Below, in pieces: positions 1 to 8,967 of a DNA stretch of 40,785 bases (position 1 is the stretch's first letter; each line of letters starts with the position of its first letter). Both the position numbers and the translations under genes were made by a program. The DNA is from JAXMBX01 sp046349635 (GTDB lineage: Bacteria > Planctomycetota > Planctomycetia > Planctomycetales > Planctomycetaceae). The stretch covers positions 1 to 40,785 of the forward strand of contig JAXMBX010000045.1 of the NCBI GenBank assembly GCA_046349635.1, in the 5' to 3' direction. Below the pieces are notes generated by a model, which ran no database searches, was not told where the DNA came from, and worked only from the letters and a program-made list of their open reading frames with translations.

Positions 1-387
1 ATCACTGCCCTGAAGACCGCGGGAGCTGATCTGGCGGTTGGCTCCTCAGGCCCTCCCGAAAATGTCGCCTTGGCCCTCCAGGTTCTCGAAGCCCGACACC
101 TCTTCTCCGCCGTCGTCACCGGGCGGGACGTCCAGCATGGAAAACCCGATCCTCAGGTCTTCCTGTTGGCCGCCGAACGGATCTCCCTTTCCCCCCGGCA
201 ATGCATCGTCATCGAGGATGCCCCGGTCGGGATTGAAGCGGCTCGCCGGGCCGGGATGAAATGCGTCGGCATCCAGGCACCTCCTCCCCGGGATCGGGAT
301 CTCTCCGGCGCGAATCTTATCATCAATTCACATCACGAACTTTCCCCGTCCCGGTTGCACGCGCTTCTTGAACTTACTGTGCCGTAA
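1..387 (+). CDS. HAD-superfamily phosphatase / beta-phosphoglucomutase-like hydrolase (C-terminal part)
   Basis: The reading frame is open from the first base of the window to TAA at 385-387, so the N-terminus, with the catalytic DxD of motif I, lies outside. The visible part has the HAD motif II region (VGSSGPPENV), the motif III lysine in GKPDPQVF, and the motif IV acidic pair in CIVIEDAPVGIEAARRAGM. This order and the ED-x-x-x-G-I-x-A-A signature match the beta-phosphoglucomutase/phosphoglycolate phosphatase branch of HAD hydrolases, which are soluble Mg-dependent phosphatases or phosphomutases. The substrate cannot be read from this fragment. A 120-base gap separates it from the DUF58 gene on the same strand. 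Confidence 0.88.
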   Translation: MTALKTAGADLAVGSSGPPENVALALQVLEARHLFSAVVTGRDVQHGKPDPQVFLLAAERISLSPRQCIVIEDAPVGIEAARRAGMKCVGIQAPPPRDRDLSGANLIINSHHELSPSRLHALLELTVP

Positions 388-507
388 TGTCATGCTGATT
401 GTTGTCGAAAACCCCATCCCTCGGTTTCGCATCCTCCCGCGAGGTCAGCTCGTCTGCTCCTTCTCGGGATCTGAACTCTTTCAAATCTCAATTGAACGCA
501 GCGATTC

Positions 508-1911
508 ATGACCGAACCCGCTGAACCGATCAAGGAACGACGGCTCGCCGTCATCCCCCTCCGCGCGGTTGCCAATCTGATGTTCGGCATCACCGGACTC
601 GCGACCTACTACAATCGCGCGCTCGTTCCCGCACTGGCGCCGTATCGAGTTCCCATCCTCATACTGGGGATCTCCCTCGCGATCTTCGGCCTGACTGAGA
701 TCCTCGTCACTCTCTTCTCTCGCAAGCCCGCCCGTCGCGAACACCGCAACTGGACCGGCTTTGAAGTCCGTTTGACCCGCGAGGGAATGTCCTTCATCGC
801 GATCCTGATCACTTGCTTCATTGGTGCGTTTCTCGGGAAGGCGAACCTCTTGATGCTGGTCTTCGGCTTCCTGGCCGCGACTTTCGTCATCAACGGTTCC
901 ATGACCCTCGAGATCCTCAAGGGAAACAAGGCCCGCCGCCGCCTTCCACGCAGCATCATGGCCGGAGAACCTCTCGCCGTCGAACTTCTCCTCAGCAATC
1001 GACGCCGGTGGATGTCCTCCTGGTTGATGATCGTCCGCGATCGGGTCGCCAATTCCCGTGAAGTACTTTTCCCACAGGTCCTTTTCTCCCGCGTCCCCCC
1101 CGGGCGGGAGCAATCCGGCTGGTATCAGATTCGTTTCTCCCAGAGAGGTCTCTATCAGTTCGGACCTCTCAAGATTCTCACTCGTTTCCCCCTCGGGTTT
1201 GTCGAGCGCTCGTTGTGGGTCACGGCCCCCGATCAGATTATCGTTCATCCTCGCATCGGGCGGCTCACGTCCGCATGGCGGCAAATTTCCGCGGCCGCGG
1301 AAGATATCATGTGGAACAGCCGGTCTCGCCTCGGAGCGCATGATGACGACTTCCATCGCCTGCGCGAATTCCGGGCGGGTGACAATCCCCGCGCCATTCA
1401 CTGGCTCACCTCTGCCCGCAGTAACACCCTGATGGTCCGCGAGTATCACGAAACCCGGGACCGCGATCTGATGATCATGCTCGATCTGGCCGGGACAGAC
1501 ACACCCGAAACCGTTGATCCGAGCCTGGAACTGGCGATCAGCTTTGCCGCCACATTGTGCGTTGATCATTGTCGCCGCAATCGCAGCGCCCGCCTGTTCC
1601 TCGGGATCGCCGGCAAGGAAACCTATTTCTGGCACGGAGTCGGCGGACCGAATATCGTCGCCCCCCTGCTGGATCAGCTCGCCGTTGCCCGTCCCGTTCC
1701 CACCCCGAATTCCCTCAAGGTTCTGGAAACCTCCCATCATCTCGACTGGCGTGGTTGTCGCAGAATCCTGATCACCACCCGCAAGCGTGTCCCCGGCGAC
1801 CCCTATCGCCTCGCCCAGGATCTGGGCATCGGCTCACAGAGCCAAAAACCCTGGCAGATGATTTCCGCGGACCCCCAGGAATTGGCCCCGTTGTTTGATT
1901 GGAGTTGGTGA
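508..1911 (+). CDS. DUF58 domain membrane protein
   Basis: 467 residues. Two hydrophobic pairs near the N-terminus (about 23-35/48-70 and 94-130) are probable membrane segments. A beta-rich middle follows, then the DUF58 (PF01882) signature GDNPRAIHW at about 291-299 and a vWA-like stretch starting with LMIMLDLAG. DUF58 proteins are usually encoded beside a MoxR ATPase and a transglutaminase. Here the transglutaminase follows one base after the stop, which supports co-translation. No MoxR gene is visible upstream, where a HAD gene is found instead. The family's function is poorly defined, and a role in envelope protein assembly or maturation is inferred only from context. The long open frame on the opposite strand (481-1740) is a shadow of this gene. 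Confidence 0.9.
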   Translation: MTEPAEPIKERRLAVIPLRAVANLMFGITGLATYYNRALVPALAPYRVPILILGISLAIFGLTEILVTLFSRKPARREHRNWTGFEVRLTREGMSFIAILITCFIGAFLGKANLLMLVFGFLAATFVINGSMTLEILKGNKARRRLPRSIMAGEPLAVELLLSNRRRWMSSWLMIVRDRVANSREVLFPQVLFSRVPPGREQSGWYQIRFSQRGLYQFGPLKILTRFPLGFVERSLWVTAPDQIIVHPRIGRLTSAWRQISAAAEDIMWNSRSRLGAHDDDFHRLREFRAGDNPRAIHWLTSARSNTLMVREYHETRDRDLMIMLDLAGTDTPETVDPSLELAISFAATLCVDHCRRNRSARLFLGIAGKETYFWHGVGGPNIVAPLLDQLAVARPVPTPNSLKVLETSHHLDWRGCRRILITTRKRVPGDPYRLAQDLGIGSQSQKPWQMISADPQELAPLFDWSW

Positions 1912-1912
1912 G

Positions 1913-4504
1913 ATGGGACATCAAACCCCTTTGCAACGCACCCTCGTCATCAGCGTGTTTGTGCTGATCTGTTTCGCCGGTGGGATCCTGACCTCCTCGG
2001 TCGGTTACTTCTTTCCCACCGGGTTGACGATTCCCATCGCCATTCTGGCCTTCATTCTGAATGAGCATCTCCGCATCCTTCGCATCAACCTCGTCACGGC
2101 AAACGTCCTCGCCGCTTTGGGTTTCGTCATCGCCGGTTTTCAGTTTTTCGGCGACGATCCGGAAGCCAAGCTGCTGGCTCCCATCAATCTCCTCTGCTAC
2201 GTCCAGTGGACTCTGCTTTTCGTCGACAAGAACGAGGAGCAGTATTGGTGGCACATTGCCCTATCCATCCTCCAGGTCGCCGCTTCAGCCGTCCTCACCT
2301 TTAACGCCTGGTACGGATTCGTTCTTGCCCTGTTCATTCCCCTCATGATCTGGACCCTCGCCGTCTACATCATGTTTCTCAGCGATCAGCAGTTCCGTAA
2401 ATCCCAGGGGCTCGATCTCGCGCTGGCATCGGAAGACGTTTCCGCGAACTCCGTCGTCACCCCGCAAGGCCGCTGGCGGCAAGCCCAGACTTTCTCCACC
2501 GCCACCCTCCGCTCATTCGAGGACCTTCGACAGTCACAAAGTTCCGTCACCAATTCCATTCGTCTGAACTCGCGCAAGGCCTGGATCACCTCCCCGTTCG
2601 TCATCGGCACCAGTCTCCTCTCCGCCGCGGCCTGCTTATTGGGAGGCCTCATCTTCCTCTCTGTTCCACGGGTTTGGATCGAAGGGGGGACACAGTTTCA
2701 GGACATCGTCAACAGTCGCAACGGCGGGGCTGCACGCCAGACTCTTTCCGGATTTACTCAGGAAATCAAGTTGGGAGACGTCGGTGAGATCCTGCAGAAC
2801 CCGCAGCCCGTCTTTCGGGTGAAGTTCGTCGAACACTCCAAGAATCAGACGATTTCCGCCTACGAATATGCCCGCAAGCTGGGACTGGAAGAACCCCTCT
2901 TCCGTGGAGCCGTCCTCACCACCTATGACAAGGGACGTTGGAAGCCGCTTGAGGAAGCGTACGGCCAATTCGAACGGCTGAATATGCTGAACATTCCGGC
3001 ATTTCCTCCACCCCGCAATCGGGACGGAGGTCCGCGTGGTGGCGGTCCCAGGGGACGCGGGTTTGGTAGATTTGGCCCCCCCCCCTCAATTCCTTCCGAA
3101 CTGACCGATAATCTCGTCCGCCAGGAATATCGTCTGGAGCCCATCGGCGTCTCCACGCTCTTCTCCATGGGACCCGTCATTTGGGGAGGGCAGCGGAACA
3201 GACGCTTGAATGTCGAAATTCAATCCGAAACGTTCGATCTGCACTACGATCTTCGCGAAGAGCCCAGCGGCGTGCAGTACGAACTATTTACTCTCGATCA
3301 TATTCCCCAGGAATATAAGCCCCAGCTCAATGCTGGGATCGAGTTCTATCAGCTCAGGGACAACCGCAAGGTGTTTCGCCAGATCCAGAAGCGCCAGTTC
3401 CCCGGGCTTGTGAAACTCGCCGAGGAACTCAAGACCACCGCACTCGCCAGTTACCCCAGGAATCGAACCCCGAACTCTCCGAAAGACACCAAGGAACCGG
3501 ATACTTCCGACATCTGGGTCGCAAACGCATTCGTCAACCATCTCAGCCGGCCCGATCAATTCACCTATGCCCTCAACGTGCCTGTCGTGGACACCAAACT
3601 CGATCCCGTCGAGGACTTCATTGTCAATCGCAAACGCGGACACTGCGAATACTTCGCCTCCGCACTCGCGCTCATGCTCCGCGCCGTGGACATCCCTTCC
3701 CGCGTGGTGAACGGCTTCAAGGGAGGCACGGAACTCCGGGATAAAACGCTCGAGGTCCAGCAGCGGTTTGCCCACTCCTGGGTCGAAGCCCATGTCGGCG
3801 GACGCTGGCAGACTTTCGATCCCACACCCACCGCCGCTCGTACGGAAACTCTCGATGAAAGCCGGCCCGATCTGGCACGCATGGTCCGTGCCGCGATCAT
3901 GGAAAACTGGATCGCATATGTCATCAATCTCAACACCGACCGCCAGTGGGAACTCGTGGAGCCTCTCTGGATTTCCATGCAGCAATCGTTTTCGGAATTC
4001 GATCCCCGCGACTGGCCCAATGAGATCCTCGCCTGGTGTTTCCTCATTCTTTCTGAACCCTGGCGCATCTTCACCTGGTTGGGGGCCGCCATTTTTGCCT
4101 TCATCCTCATTATCGTCGCCGCGATCTATTTCATTGGCAGAAAACTGTTGACACTTTACCGTCGCATTTCGGGCCAAAATGGAACGGTCGGGATCACCAT
4201 CCAGTCCGGAATTTTGTTCTTCTCCAACTTCCTGAAACTGATGGCCAAACGGGGAATTAAGCCCACACCCGCTCAGACCCCCGGCGAGTTTGTCTCCACC
4301 GCCCTGAACAAGATCGATGGCTTGCCCCAGGAGACCCGTGACTTCGGAGGCAGGATGACGCAGGCCTTTTACCAGGTCCGCTTCGGCCACGAAGAATTGT
4401 CACCCAGCCAGGAACACGATCTCTCCAACGGCATCGACCGACTCAGCCACGATCTGTCGCATCGCAACGGGAACGGGAAAAGCAAAGGCAAGGCCCCTCA
4501 CTGA
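1913..4504 (+). CDS. TgpA-type transmembrane transglutaminase-like protein (DUF3488 + transglutaminase core + DUF4129)
   Basis: The preferred start is ATG 1913, with GGAG at 1901-1904 as ribosome site. An upstream in-frame ATG at 1895 would overlap the DUF58 gene by 17 bases. The product has about 863 residues. The N-terminal half holds several hydrophobic helices (TgpA_N/DUF3488-like). The extracytoplasmic transglutaminase core has the Cys-His-Asp triad: C578 in RGHCEYFASA, H621 in FAHSWVEAH and D636 in TFDPTP. A further membrane helix (IFAFILIIVAAIYFI) and a DUF4129-like C-terminal domain follow. This matches the DUF58-TgpA pair of many bacteria; Pseudomonas TgpA is essential and acts in the periplasm, but the substrate is unknown. 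Unusually, a Gly/Arg/Pro-rich stretch is encoded at about 3006-3090, just before the core. Confidence 0.9.
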   Translation: MGHQTPLQRTLVISVFVLICFAGGILTSSVGYFFPTGLTIPIAILAFILNEHLRILRINLVTANVLAALGFVIAGFQFFGDDPEAKLLAPINLLCYVQWTLLFVDKNEEQYWWHIALSILQVAASAVLTFNAWYGFVLALFIPLMIWTLAVYIMFLSDQQFRKSQGLDLALASEDVSANSVVTPQGRWRQAQTFSTATLRSFEDLRQSQSSVTNSIRLNSRKAWITSPFVIGTSLLSAAACLLGGLIFLSVPRVWIEGGTQFQDIVNSRNGGAARQTLSGFTQEIKLGDVGEILQNPQPVFRVKFVEHSKNQTISAYEYARKLGLEEPLFRGAVLTTYDKGRWKPLEEAYGQFERLNMLNIPAFPPPRNRDGGPRGGGPRGRGFGRFGPPPSIPSELTDNLVRQEYRLEPIGVSTLFSMGPVIWGGQRNRRLNVEIQSETFDLHYDLREEPSGVQYELFTLDHIPQEYKPQLNAGIEFYQLRDNRKVFRQIQKRQFPGLVKLAEELKTTALASYPRNRTPNSPKDTKEPDTSDIWVANAFVNHLSRPDQFTYALNVPVVDTKLDPVEDFIVNRKRGHCEYFASALALMLRAVDIPSRVVNGFKGGTELRDKTLEVQQRFAHSWVEAHVGGRWQTFDPTPTAARTETLDESRPDLARMVRAAIMENWIAYVINLNTDRQWELVEPLWISMQQSFSEFDPRDWPNEILAWCFLILSEPWRIFTWLGAAIFAFILIIVAAIYFIGRKLLTLYRRISGQNGTVGITIQSGILFFSNFLKLMAKRGIKPTPAQTPGEFVSTALNKIDGLPQETRDFGGRMTQAFYQVRFGHEELSPSQEHDLSNGIDRLSHDLSHRNGNGKSKGKAPH

Positions 4505-4597
4505 CCGCAGTGTAGGAGCGACGATCTCTCCCGTCTGTCGCGGGAAATAGGTCTGAATGATCGACGAGTTCGACGCGACGCCAAAGCGCCGCGCGAT

Positions 4598-5677
4598 CTA
4601 AGCTGCCAGCCGGGGAACTTTCCGCCGAATCCGGTAGACATATGCCAGGATCTCGGCGACCGCTTCATACATCTCGATCGGCACGCTCTGCCCCACTTTG
4701 ACGGATTTGTACAGGGCTCGGGCCAGCGGTTTCTTCTCGATAATCGGGACCCCGTGCTCTGATGCCAGTTTCCGGATCCGTTCCGCGATCAGTCCTTCCC
4801 CCTTCGCGACGACCACCGGCGCCTCCATCTTCAGGGGATCGTACTTGATTGCCACCGCCAGGTGTGTCGGATTGGTCACGACGACGTCCGCCGTTTTGAC
4901 CTGCTGCATTTGCCGCGAATTTGCCAACTTGCGATGGATTTCGCGGCGTCGCTGGCGAATGTGCGGATCCCCTTCCATTTGACGCATCTCTTCCCGGATC
5001 TCCTGCTTCGTCATCCGGATGTCCTGCTCGAATTTCCAGTATTGAAAACCGTAATCGGCCACGGCGACGGCAATCAATCCCCCCGCCAGGAGGAACGCCA
5101 GCATCACCATTGCCTGAGCCAGCGTCACCGCTCCCCCTCCCACTCCCGCTTCGTGCAACCCCAGGAATGTCGACACCTTGGAATGCACGAACCACGCCAC
5201 GATCGATAAGAGAATCGTCAGCTTGAGCAGGCTTCCCACCAGCCGCGCCACACCGTACAGCGAAAAGATCCGCTTGAAGCCCTCAATCGGGTTCAGCCGG
5301 TTCCATTTGGGAGTCAGTGCTTCATTGGTGATCAGGAATCCGACCTGGGCCAGATTCGCAGCAATCGCCGCACCCGCCAGGACCAGCAGTAGTGGCAGCA
5401 CCCCTCCCGCGACGGCCCCCAGCAGCTTCATGCCTTGGTCGATCACCAGGCCACGGTCCAGCGAAATCCACGCCGGTTGTTCCAGCGAGTTCTTCAGCAC
5501 ACTCGACAGGCTGCTCACCAGCCCCGGGCCCGAGAACCACATCGCCCCCGCGGCCCCCAGCAGCAGCGCCGCGGCGTTCAGGTCCGAGCTCCGGGCGATG
5601 TTCCCCTGTTCGCGGACTTCCTGCCGTCGGCGGTCTGTCGGTCGTTCTGTTTTTTCGCCGTTTTCGTCCGAAGCCAT
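4598..5677 (-). CDS. flhB: Flagellar export protein FlhB (autoprotease substrate-specificity switch)
   Basis: 359 residues, the usual length. It opens with the FlhB hallmark of a charged EKTERPTDRRRQEVREQGN segment followed by four hydrophobic helices (about 35-55, 88-110, 145-165, 188-207). The cytoplasmic domain holds the self-cleavage motif NPTH at 269-272. In FlhB, cleavage between Asn and Pro switches export from rod/hook to filament substrates. The C-terminus is rich in basic residues. It is the last gene of the minus-strand fliO-fliP-fliQ-fliR-flhB run, 31 bases after fliR. The 93-base gap to the convergent TgpA gene contains a weak hairpin near 4527-4543 (TCCCG/CGGGA). Confidence 0.97.
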   Translation of the reverse strand: MASDENGEKTERPTDRRRQEVREQGNIARSSDLNAAALLLGAAGAMWFSGPGLVSSLSSVLKNSLEQPAWISLDRGLVIDQGMKLLGAVAGGVLPLLLVLAGAAIAANLAQVGFLITNEALTPKWNRLNPIEGFKRIFSLYGVARLVGSLLKLTILLSIVAWFVHSKVSTFLGLHEAGVGGGAVTLAQAMVMLAFLLAGGLIAVAVADYGFQYWKFEQDIRMTKQEIREEMRQMEGDPHIRQRRREIHRKLANSRQMQQVKTADVVVTNPTHLAVAIKYDPLKMEAPVVVAKGEGLIAERIRKLASEHGVPIIEKKPLARALYKSVKVGQSVPIEMYEAVAEILAYVYRIRRKVPRLAA

Positions 5678-5708
5678 GCCATACCGTCTTTAGAAAAAAC
5701 CGTTCTTC

Positions 5709-6728
5709 TCACGCCCCCTGCGCTGCCGAGGGAAACCCGCTCAGCACCCCCCGCAGTTGATCGATCGCCAAAGGGACCGCATCCGTGATCTGTTCTGCGA
5801 TTCCCGAAAACGCCAGGCTCAACACGAACAGTCCTGCCAGCATCCGGATCGGGAACCCGAACACCAGAATGTTGATCTGCGGCACCGTATGCCCCAGGAA
5901 GCCCATCGCCAGGGAAATGACCGTCATTGTCGCGAGCAACGGGGCGGAAACCAGCAGCGCCAGCACCAGCGACCGATGTACCAGTTCGCTCGCGAATTCC
6001 ACGCTCGACGCTGACACGAACGCCTGACCCACGGGAAAACTTTGGAACGTGTCCAGCAGCGAACCGAGCAGCATTCGTTGCCCTCCGATAATCAGGAAGA
6101 CCACTCCGCCGAATAAATACAGCGTTTCCCCAGTCATCGAGGCGGAGGAATTGAGTTCCGGGTTGAAAACTTCCCCCAGCCCCAGTCCGGTTTGCTGGTC
6201 GATGATCTGCCCAGCCAACTGCAGGCAGGAGAGGACCGTCATCGCGCCCAGTCCCAGCAGCAGTCCCAGCCCCAACTCTCCTGCAACGATCCAGACGTAA
6301 TCCAGGATCGATCTGGGAAACTGCGTCACCAGGCGGAATTCCCGCTCTCCCACATTCTCATAATCTTCCTCGGCATCAGTCTCCGAGACCTGGCGGATCG
6401 CCTGAATTCGGGGCCGCAAGACCTCCGGAATTTCTTCTTTCGCCAACACCCCGTTCCGGTCCGCGTCCAGTCGTCGAAATCCTTCTCCCGTCAGCCGGGA
6501 GAGATTCGGCGTGATGACCATCGCCAGCGCGATCATCAGGAAGATCCGCACATTGATGGGAATCGCGGTGTGCGAGAAGCCCGGCGCGACCAGCATCAGG
6601 CCGCTGATTCGGAACAGGACCAGCGTGAAGTGGAAGAACTGCAGCAACACCCCCTGCCACAACTCCGCGGTCAGGCGGCTCTCGGCGGGAGCAAGCGTAT
6701 TCGGTAGCGAGAGCCAGTCCATGATCAC
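5709..6728 (-). CDS. fliR: Flagellar export gate protein FliR with an inserted EF-hand-like segment
   Basis: FliR is a core membrane subunit of the flagellar type III export gate, acting with FliP and FliQ. The start at 6728 is GTG and overlaps the fliQ stop (GTGA); an ATG two codons later (6722) is the alternative. The protein has 339 residues, longer than the roughly 260 typical of FliR. The extra length is a hydrophilic stretch at about 80-135, between the second and third membrane regions. Inside it lies a canonical EF-hand loop, DADRNGVLAKEE (88-99), with acidic or Asn ligands at loop positions 1, 3, 5 and 12, Gly at 6 and Leu at 8. The rest aligns by eye with FliR, for example QIIDQQTGLGLGEVFNPE and the C-terminal hydrophobic helices. 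Confidence 0.95.
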   Translation of the reverse strand: MIMDWLSLPNTLAPAESRLTAELWQGVLLQFFHFTLVLFRISGLMLVAPGFSHTAIPINVRIFLMIALAMVITPNLSRLTGEGFRRLDADRNGVLAKEEIPEVLRPRIQAIRQVSETDAEEDYENVGEREFRLVTQFPRSILDYVWIVAGELGLGLLLGLGAMTVLSCLQLAGQIIDQQTGLGLGEVFNPELNSSASMTGETLYLFGGVVFLIIGGQRMLLGSLLDTFQSFPVGQAFVSASSVEFASELVHRSLVLALLVSAPLLATMTVISLAMGFLGHTVPQINILVFGFPIRMLAGLFVLSLAFSGIAEQITDAVPLAIDQLRGVLSGFPSAAQGA

Positions 6729-6991
6729 AGGTGCGCGGGAATGTTTTCGAAGAGCTGCAACGTGTATTCGGTCAACTGCCCCAGGATCCAGGGGAGTGTC
6801 AGGATCAGCACCGCCAGCATCGCGACCAGTTTCGGCACGAAACTGATCGTCTGTTCCTGGATCTGCGTCACCGCCTGCAGCATGCTGATCACCAGCCCCA
6901 CGACCATGGAGGCCGCCAATGTCGGCGCGCCGATCAACAGTGAGATCATCACTGCTCCCCGCACCAGTTCCACGGCTGTATCGGTGTTCAT
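6725..6991 (-). CDS. fliQ: Flagellar export gate protein FliQ
   Basis: 88 residues, the standard FliQ length, with two membrane helices (about 13-38 and 50-72). The segment VISMLQAVTQIQEQTISFVPK is the family hallmark (positions about 33-53). FliQ packs around the FliP/FliR core of the export gate. Its stop codon overlaps the GTG start of fliR by four bases, which implies translational coupling. It begins 34 bases after the fliP stop. Confidence 0.97.
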   Translation of the reverse strand: MNTDTAVELVRGAVMISLLIGAPTLAASMVVGLVISMLQAVTQIQEQTISFVPKLVAMLAVLILTLPWILGQLTEYTLQLFENIPAHL

Positions 6992-7025
6992 CTCTCCGTC
7001 CGTCCGTTAAGTTTCGTCCTCTGCC

Positions 7026-7997
7026 TCACCCGTGAACGCTCGCCAGCAATCGCCCCACTGACAACGCCCAACCGTCCACCAGCACGAACAGCAACAGTTT
7101 GAACGGCAGCGAAATCAACACCGGGGGTAACATCATCATCCCCATGCTGATCAGCACCGCCGAAATCACCATGTCGATTACCAGGAACGGCAGATACAAC
7201 TGGAACCCGATGATGAACGACGTCTTCAGCTCGCTCAGCATGTAAGCGGGGAGCAACGCGGACAGCGGAACCTCGTCATACGTCGAGGGCTCTTTGTAGT
7301 TCCTTGCCTCGGAGGTTCCCGGGGCCGGTTTCTGGTAGTCGATGAACATCCACAGCATTTCATCGTTGTTGGCCATCGCCAGTTGTTCCGCCATGAACCG
7401 TCGGATCGGACGCGCGGTCCGGTCGAACGTTTGCTGCAGTGAGGGGCCGCTTTGCCCCGGCTCAATCGATGTGTAAGGCTTGATCCCCTGCTCGTAGGCT
7501 TCGCGCCAGACCGGCGACATGACCATGAACGTCAGGAACAGGCTCAGCGAAATCAAGACCTGATTGGGGGGCATCTGCTGCGTCCCCAAGGCCTGCCGCA
7601 ACAGGCTGAACACAATGATGAACCGCACGAAACAGGTCGTCATCATCAGGATCGACGGCGCCAGGCTCAGCACCGTCAGCAGCAGAAACAAATTCATCGT
7701 CGACGACATTCCCCGTGGGGAAAGCATCGTCTCGGGATTGAATGAAGTCGGCAATTCAACCGGAGCGGGCAGGGGATTGGCCGGGGCCAGTTGCCTCACC
7801 ACTCCGTCGCGCGTCGTTGGAAGACTTCGTGGCCCATTCCCTTCGGACGTGGATTCGGTCACCGGGCTGCTTCGACGCGCTGACTGTTGGGCCTCCGCAC
7901 CCGTTGGGATCTGCACCATCCCGGCACTGATCAACAGGCACGCGACCACCGCAGAACGATGGAAGCGGGAAAGTGTTCTCGGAAAGAGGTTAGACAT
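7026..7997 (-). CDS. fliP: Flagellar export gate protein FliP with signal peptide and extended N-terminal linker
   Basis: 323 residues against about 245-255 for typical FliP. The N-terminus carries a signal-peptide-like segment (VVACLLISAGMV, then AEAQ), as many FliP proteins do. A Ser/Pro/Thr-rich linker of roughly 60 residues follows before the conserved part begins at MSSTMNLFLLLTVLSLAP. The conserved FliP blocks are present: FVRFIIVFSLLRQALGTQQ, PPNQVLISLSLFLTFMVM and the C-terminal SMGMMMLPPVLISLPFKLL. FliP forms the pentameric core of the export gate. The start overlaps the end of the upstream fliO by 8 bases, so the two are coupled. Confidence 0.96.
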   Translation of the reverse strand: MSNLFPRTLSRFHRSAVVACLLISAGMVQIPTGAEAQQSARRSSPVTESTSEGNGPRSLPTTRDGVVRQLAPANPLPAPVELPTSFNPETMLSPRGMSSTMNLFLLLTVLSLAPSILMMTTCFVRFIIVFSLLRQALGTQQMPPNQVLISLSLFLTFMVMSPVWREAYEQGIKPYTSIEPGQSGPSLQQTFDRTARPIRRFMAEQLAMANNDEMLWMFIDYQKPAPGTSEARNYKEPSTYDEVPLSALLPAYMLSELKTSFIIGFQLYLPFLVIDMVISAVLISMGMMMLPPVLISLPFKLLLFVLVDGWALSVGRLLASVHG

Positions 7998-8700
7998 TCA
8001 CTGCCCCCCTCGTACGGGCCTTGCCGGATCGGGCAGAGCCACCTTCGGTATGATTCGTCTCGGGGGATTCTTCCTCTCCCGCACCGCCAAGCTGACTTCC
8101 CAGCACCTGTGAAAAGCGTTGCGACGCGGAATTCGATCGCCCCTGGAAGCAACGTCCCGCCAGCTCGTCGACCTGCACGGGGTCTGTGATCTCCGAGAGC
8201 GGCTGCATCCCGTGTTGTGGCGAATGCGCCACGATCAGGATCTTGGAGCCGCAGCGGATCAGATGGATGCTGTTCCGCGGATCGAGATAGCGCTTTCCCA
8301 GGACTTCAATCACGTCCGCAGGCAGGATTTTTGAAGCCAGCGGTATTTGTTTTCGAAACGCATACGCACAGGACAGGATCAACGCGATGACCACACTCAG
8401 CGAGAGCAGCGTCGTGGACCACCCATTGCTGCTGCCCGATGTTTTGGTTGCGGCGCCCGTTCGAAATCCCGTCGAAGGTTCCGACTTCCGAGGGGGTAAC
8501 GCAGGCATCCCTTCCTCGGGTTCGCTTTCCGTGCCCGCCGCCTGGATCACTTTGGATGTCTTGCTCGGTGTGGCATTCACGGGCGTTCGGGGCCCGGAGT
8601 TCTTAAGCTTCGGCGGGACGGTATCCGCACCCCGCAGCAGGGGGGACATTGCCAGCAGGCAGACCGTTCCCAGGATCGTTCGCCACCCGTTCATCCGCAT
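7990..8700 (-). CDS. fliO: FliO-like flagellar biosynthesis protein
   Basis: 236 residues. A signal-peptide-like N-terminus (TILGTVCLLAMSPLL) is followed by a Pro/Ser/Thr-rich region, one membrane helix (WSTTLLSLSVVIALILSCAY, about 94-113) and a small cytoplasmic domain with the FliO pattern VIEVLGKRYLDPRNSIHLIRCG. FliO proteins are poorly conserved, so the call relies on this domain plus position: it is the first gene of the operon and overlaps fliP by 8 bases. FliO is a chaperone-like factor for assembly of the FliP ring. The 267 bases upstream, before larC, hold no gene. They contain a short hairpin (AGGGA/TCCCT near 8867-8880) but no promoter I can name. Confidence 0.85.
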   Translation of the reverse strand: MRMNGWRTILGTVCLLAMSPLLRGADTVPPKLKNSGPRTPVNATPSKTSKVIQAAGTESEPEEGMPALPPRKSEPSTGFRTGAATKTSGSSNGWSTTLLSLSVVIALILSCAYAFRKQIPLASKILPADVIEVLGKRYLDPRNSIHLIRCGSKILIVAHSPQHGMQPLSEITDPVQVDELAGRCFQGRSNSASQRFSQVLGSQLGGAGEEESPETNHTEGGSARSGKARTRGAVNV

Positions 8701-8967
8701 CCCTGCGTTTCGAACTGAAATCCTTTTCTCCTGCCACCCCGGACTTCCAACCAGTCAGGGACAGGAATCGGGCGGAATCTTAATCAGAATCCGGATTTAG
8801 GGCGACCCCAATTTCTCGCGGACCGACACATTTTCGGCCCGTTTTTTCCCGCGAATGGATCTTTTTCAGGGATCGGTCCCTTTTGGAAGAGTACTTAACC
8901 GCTTCGCCTCAAGTTGCCCATTTTGACAAGGGAATCATCGGTTTTTGACTTCCTTCCGCACCGACCG

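Noticed and set aside
481..1740. 419-codon minus-strand frame
   Set aside because: Shadow of the DUF58 gene; composition is typical of an antisense frame.
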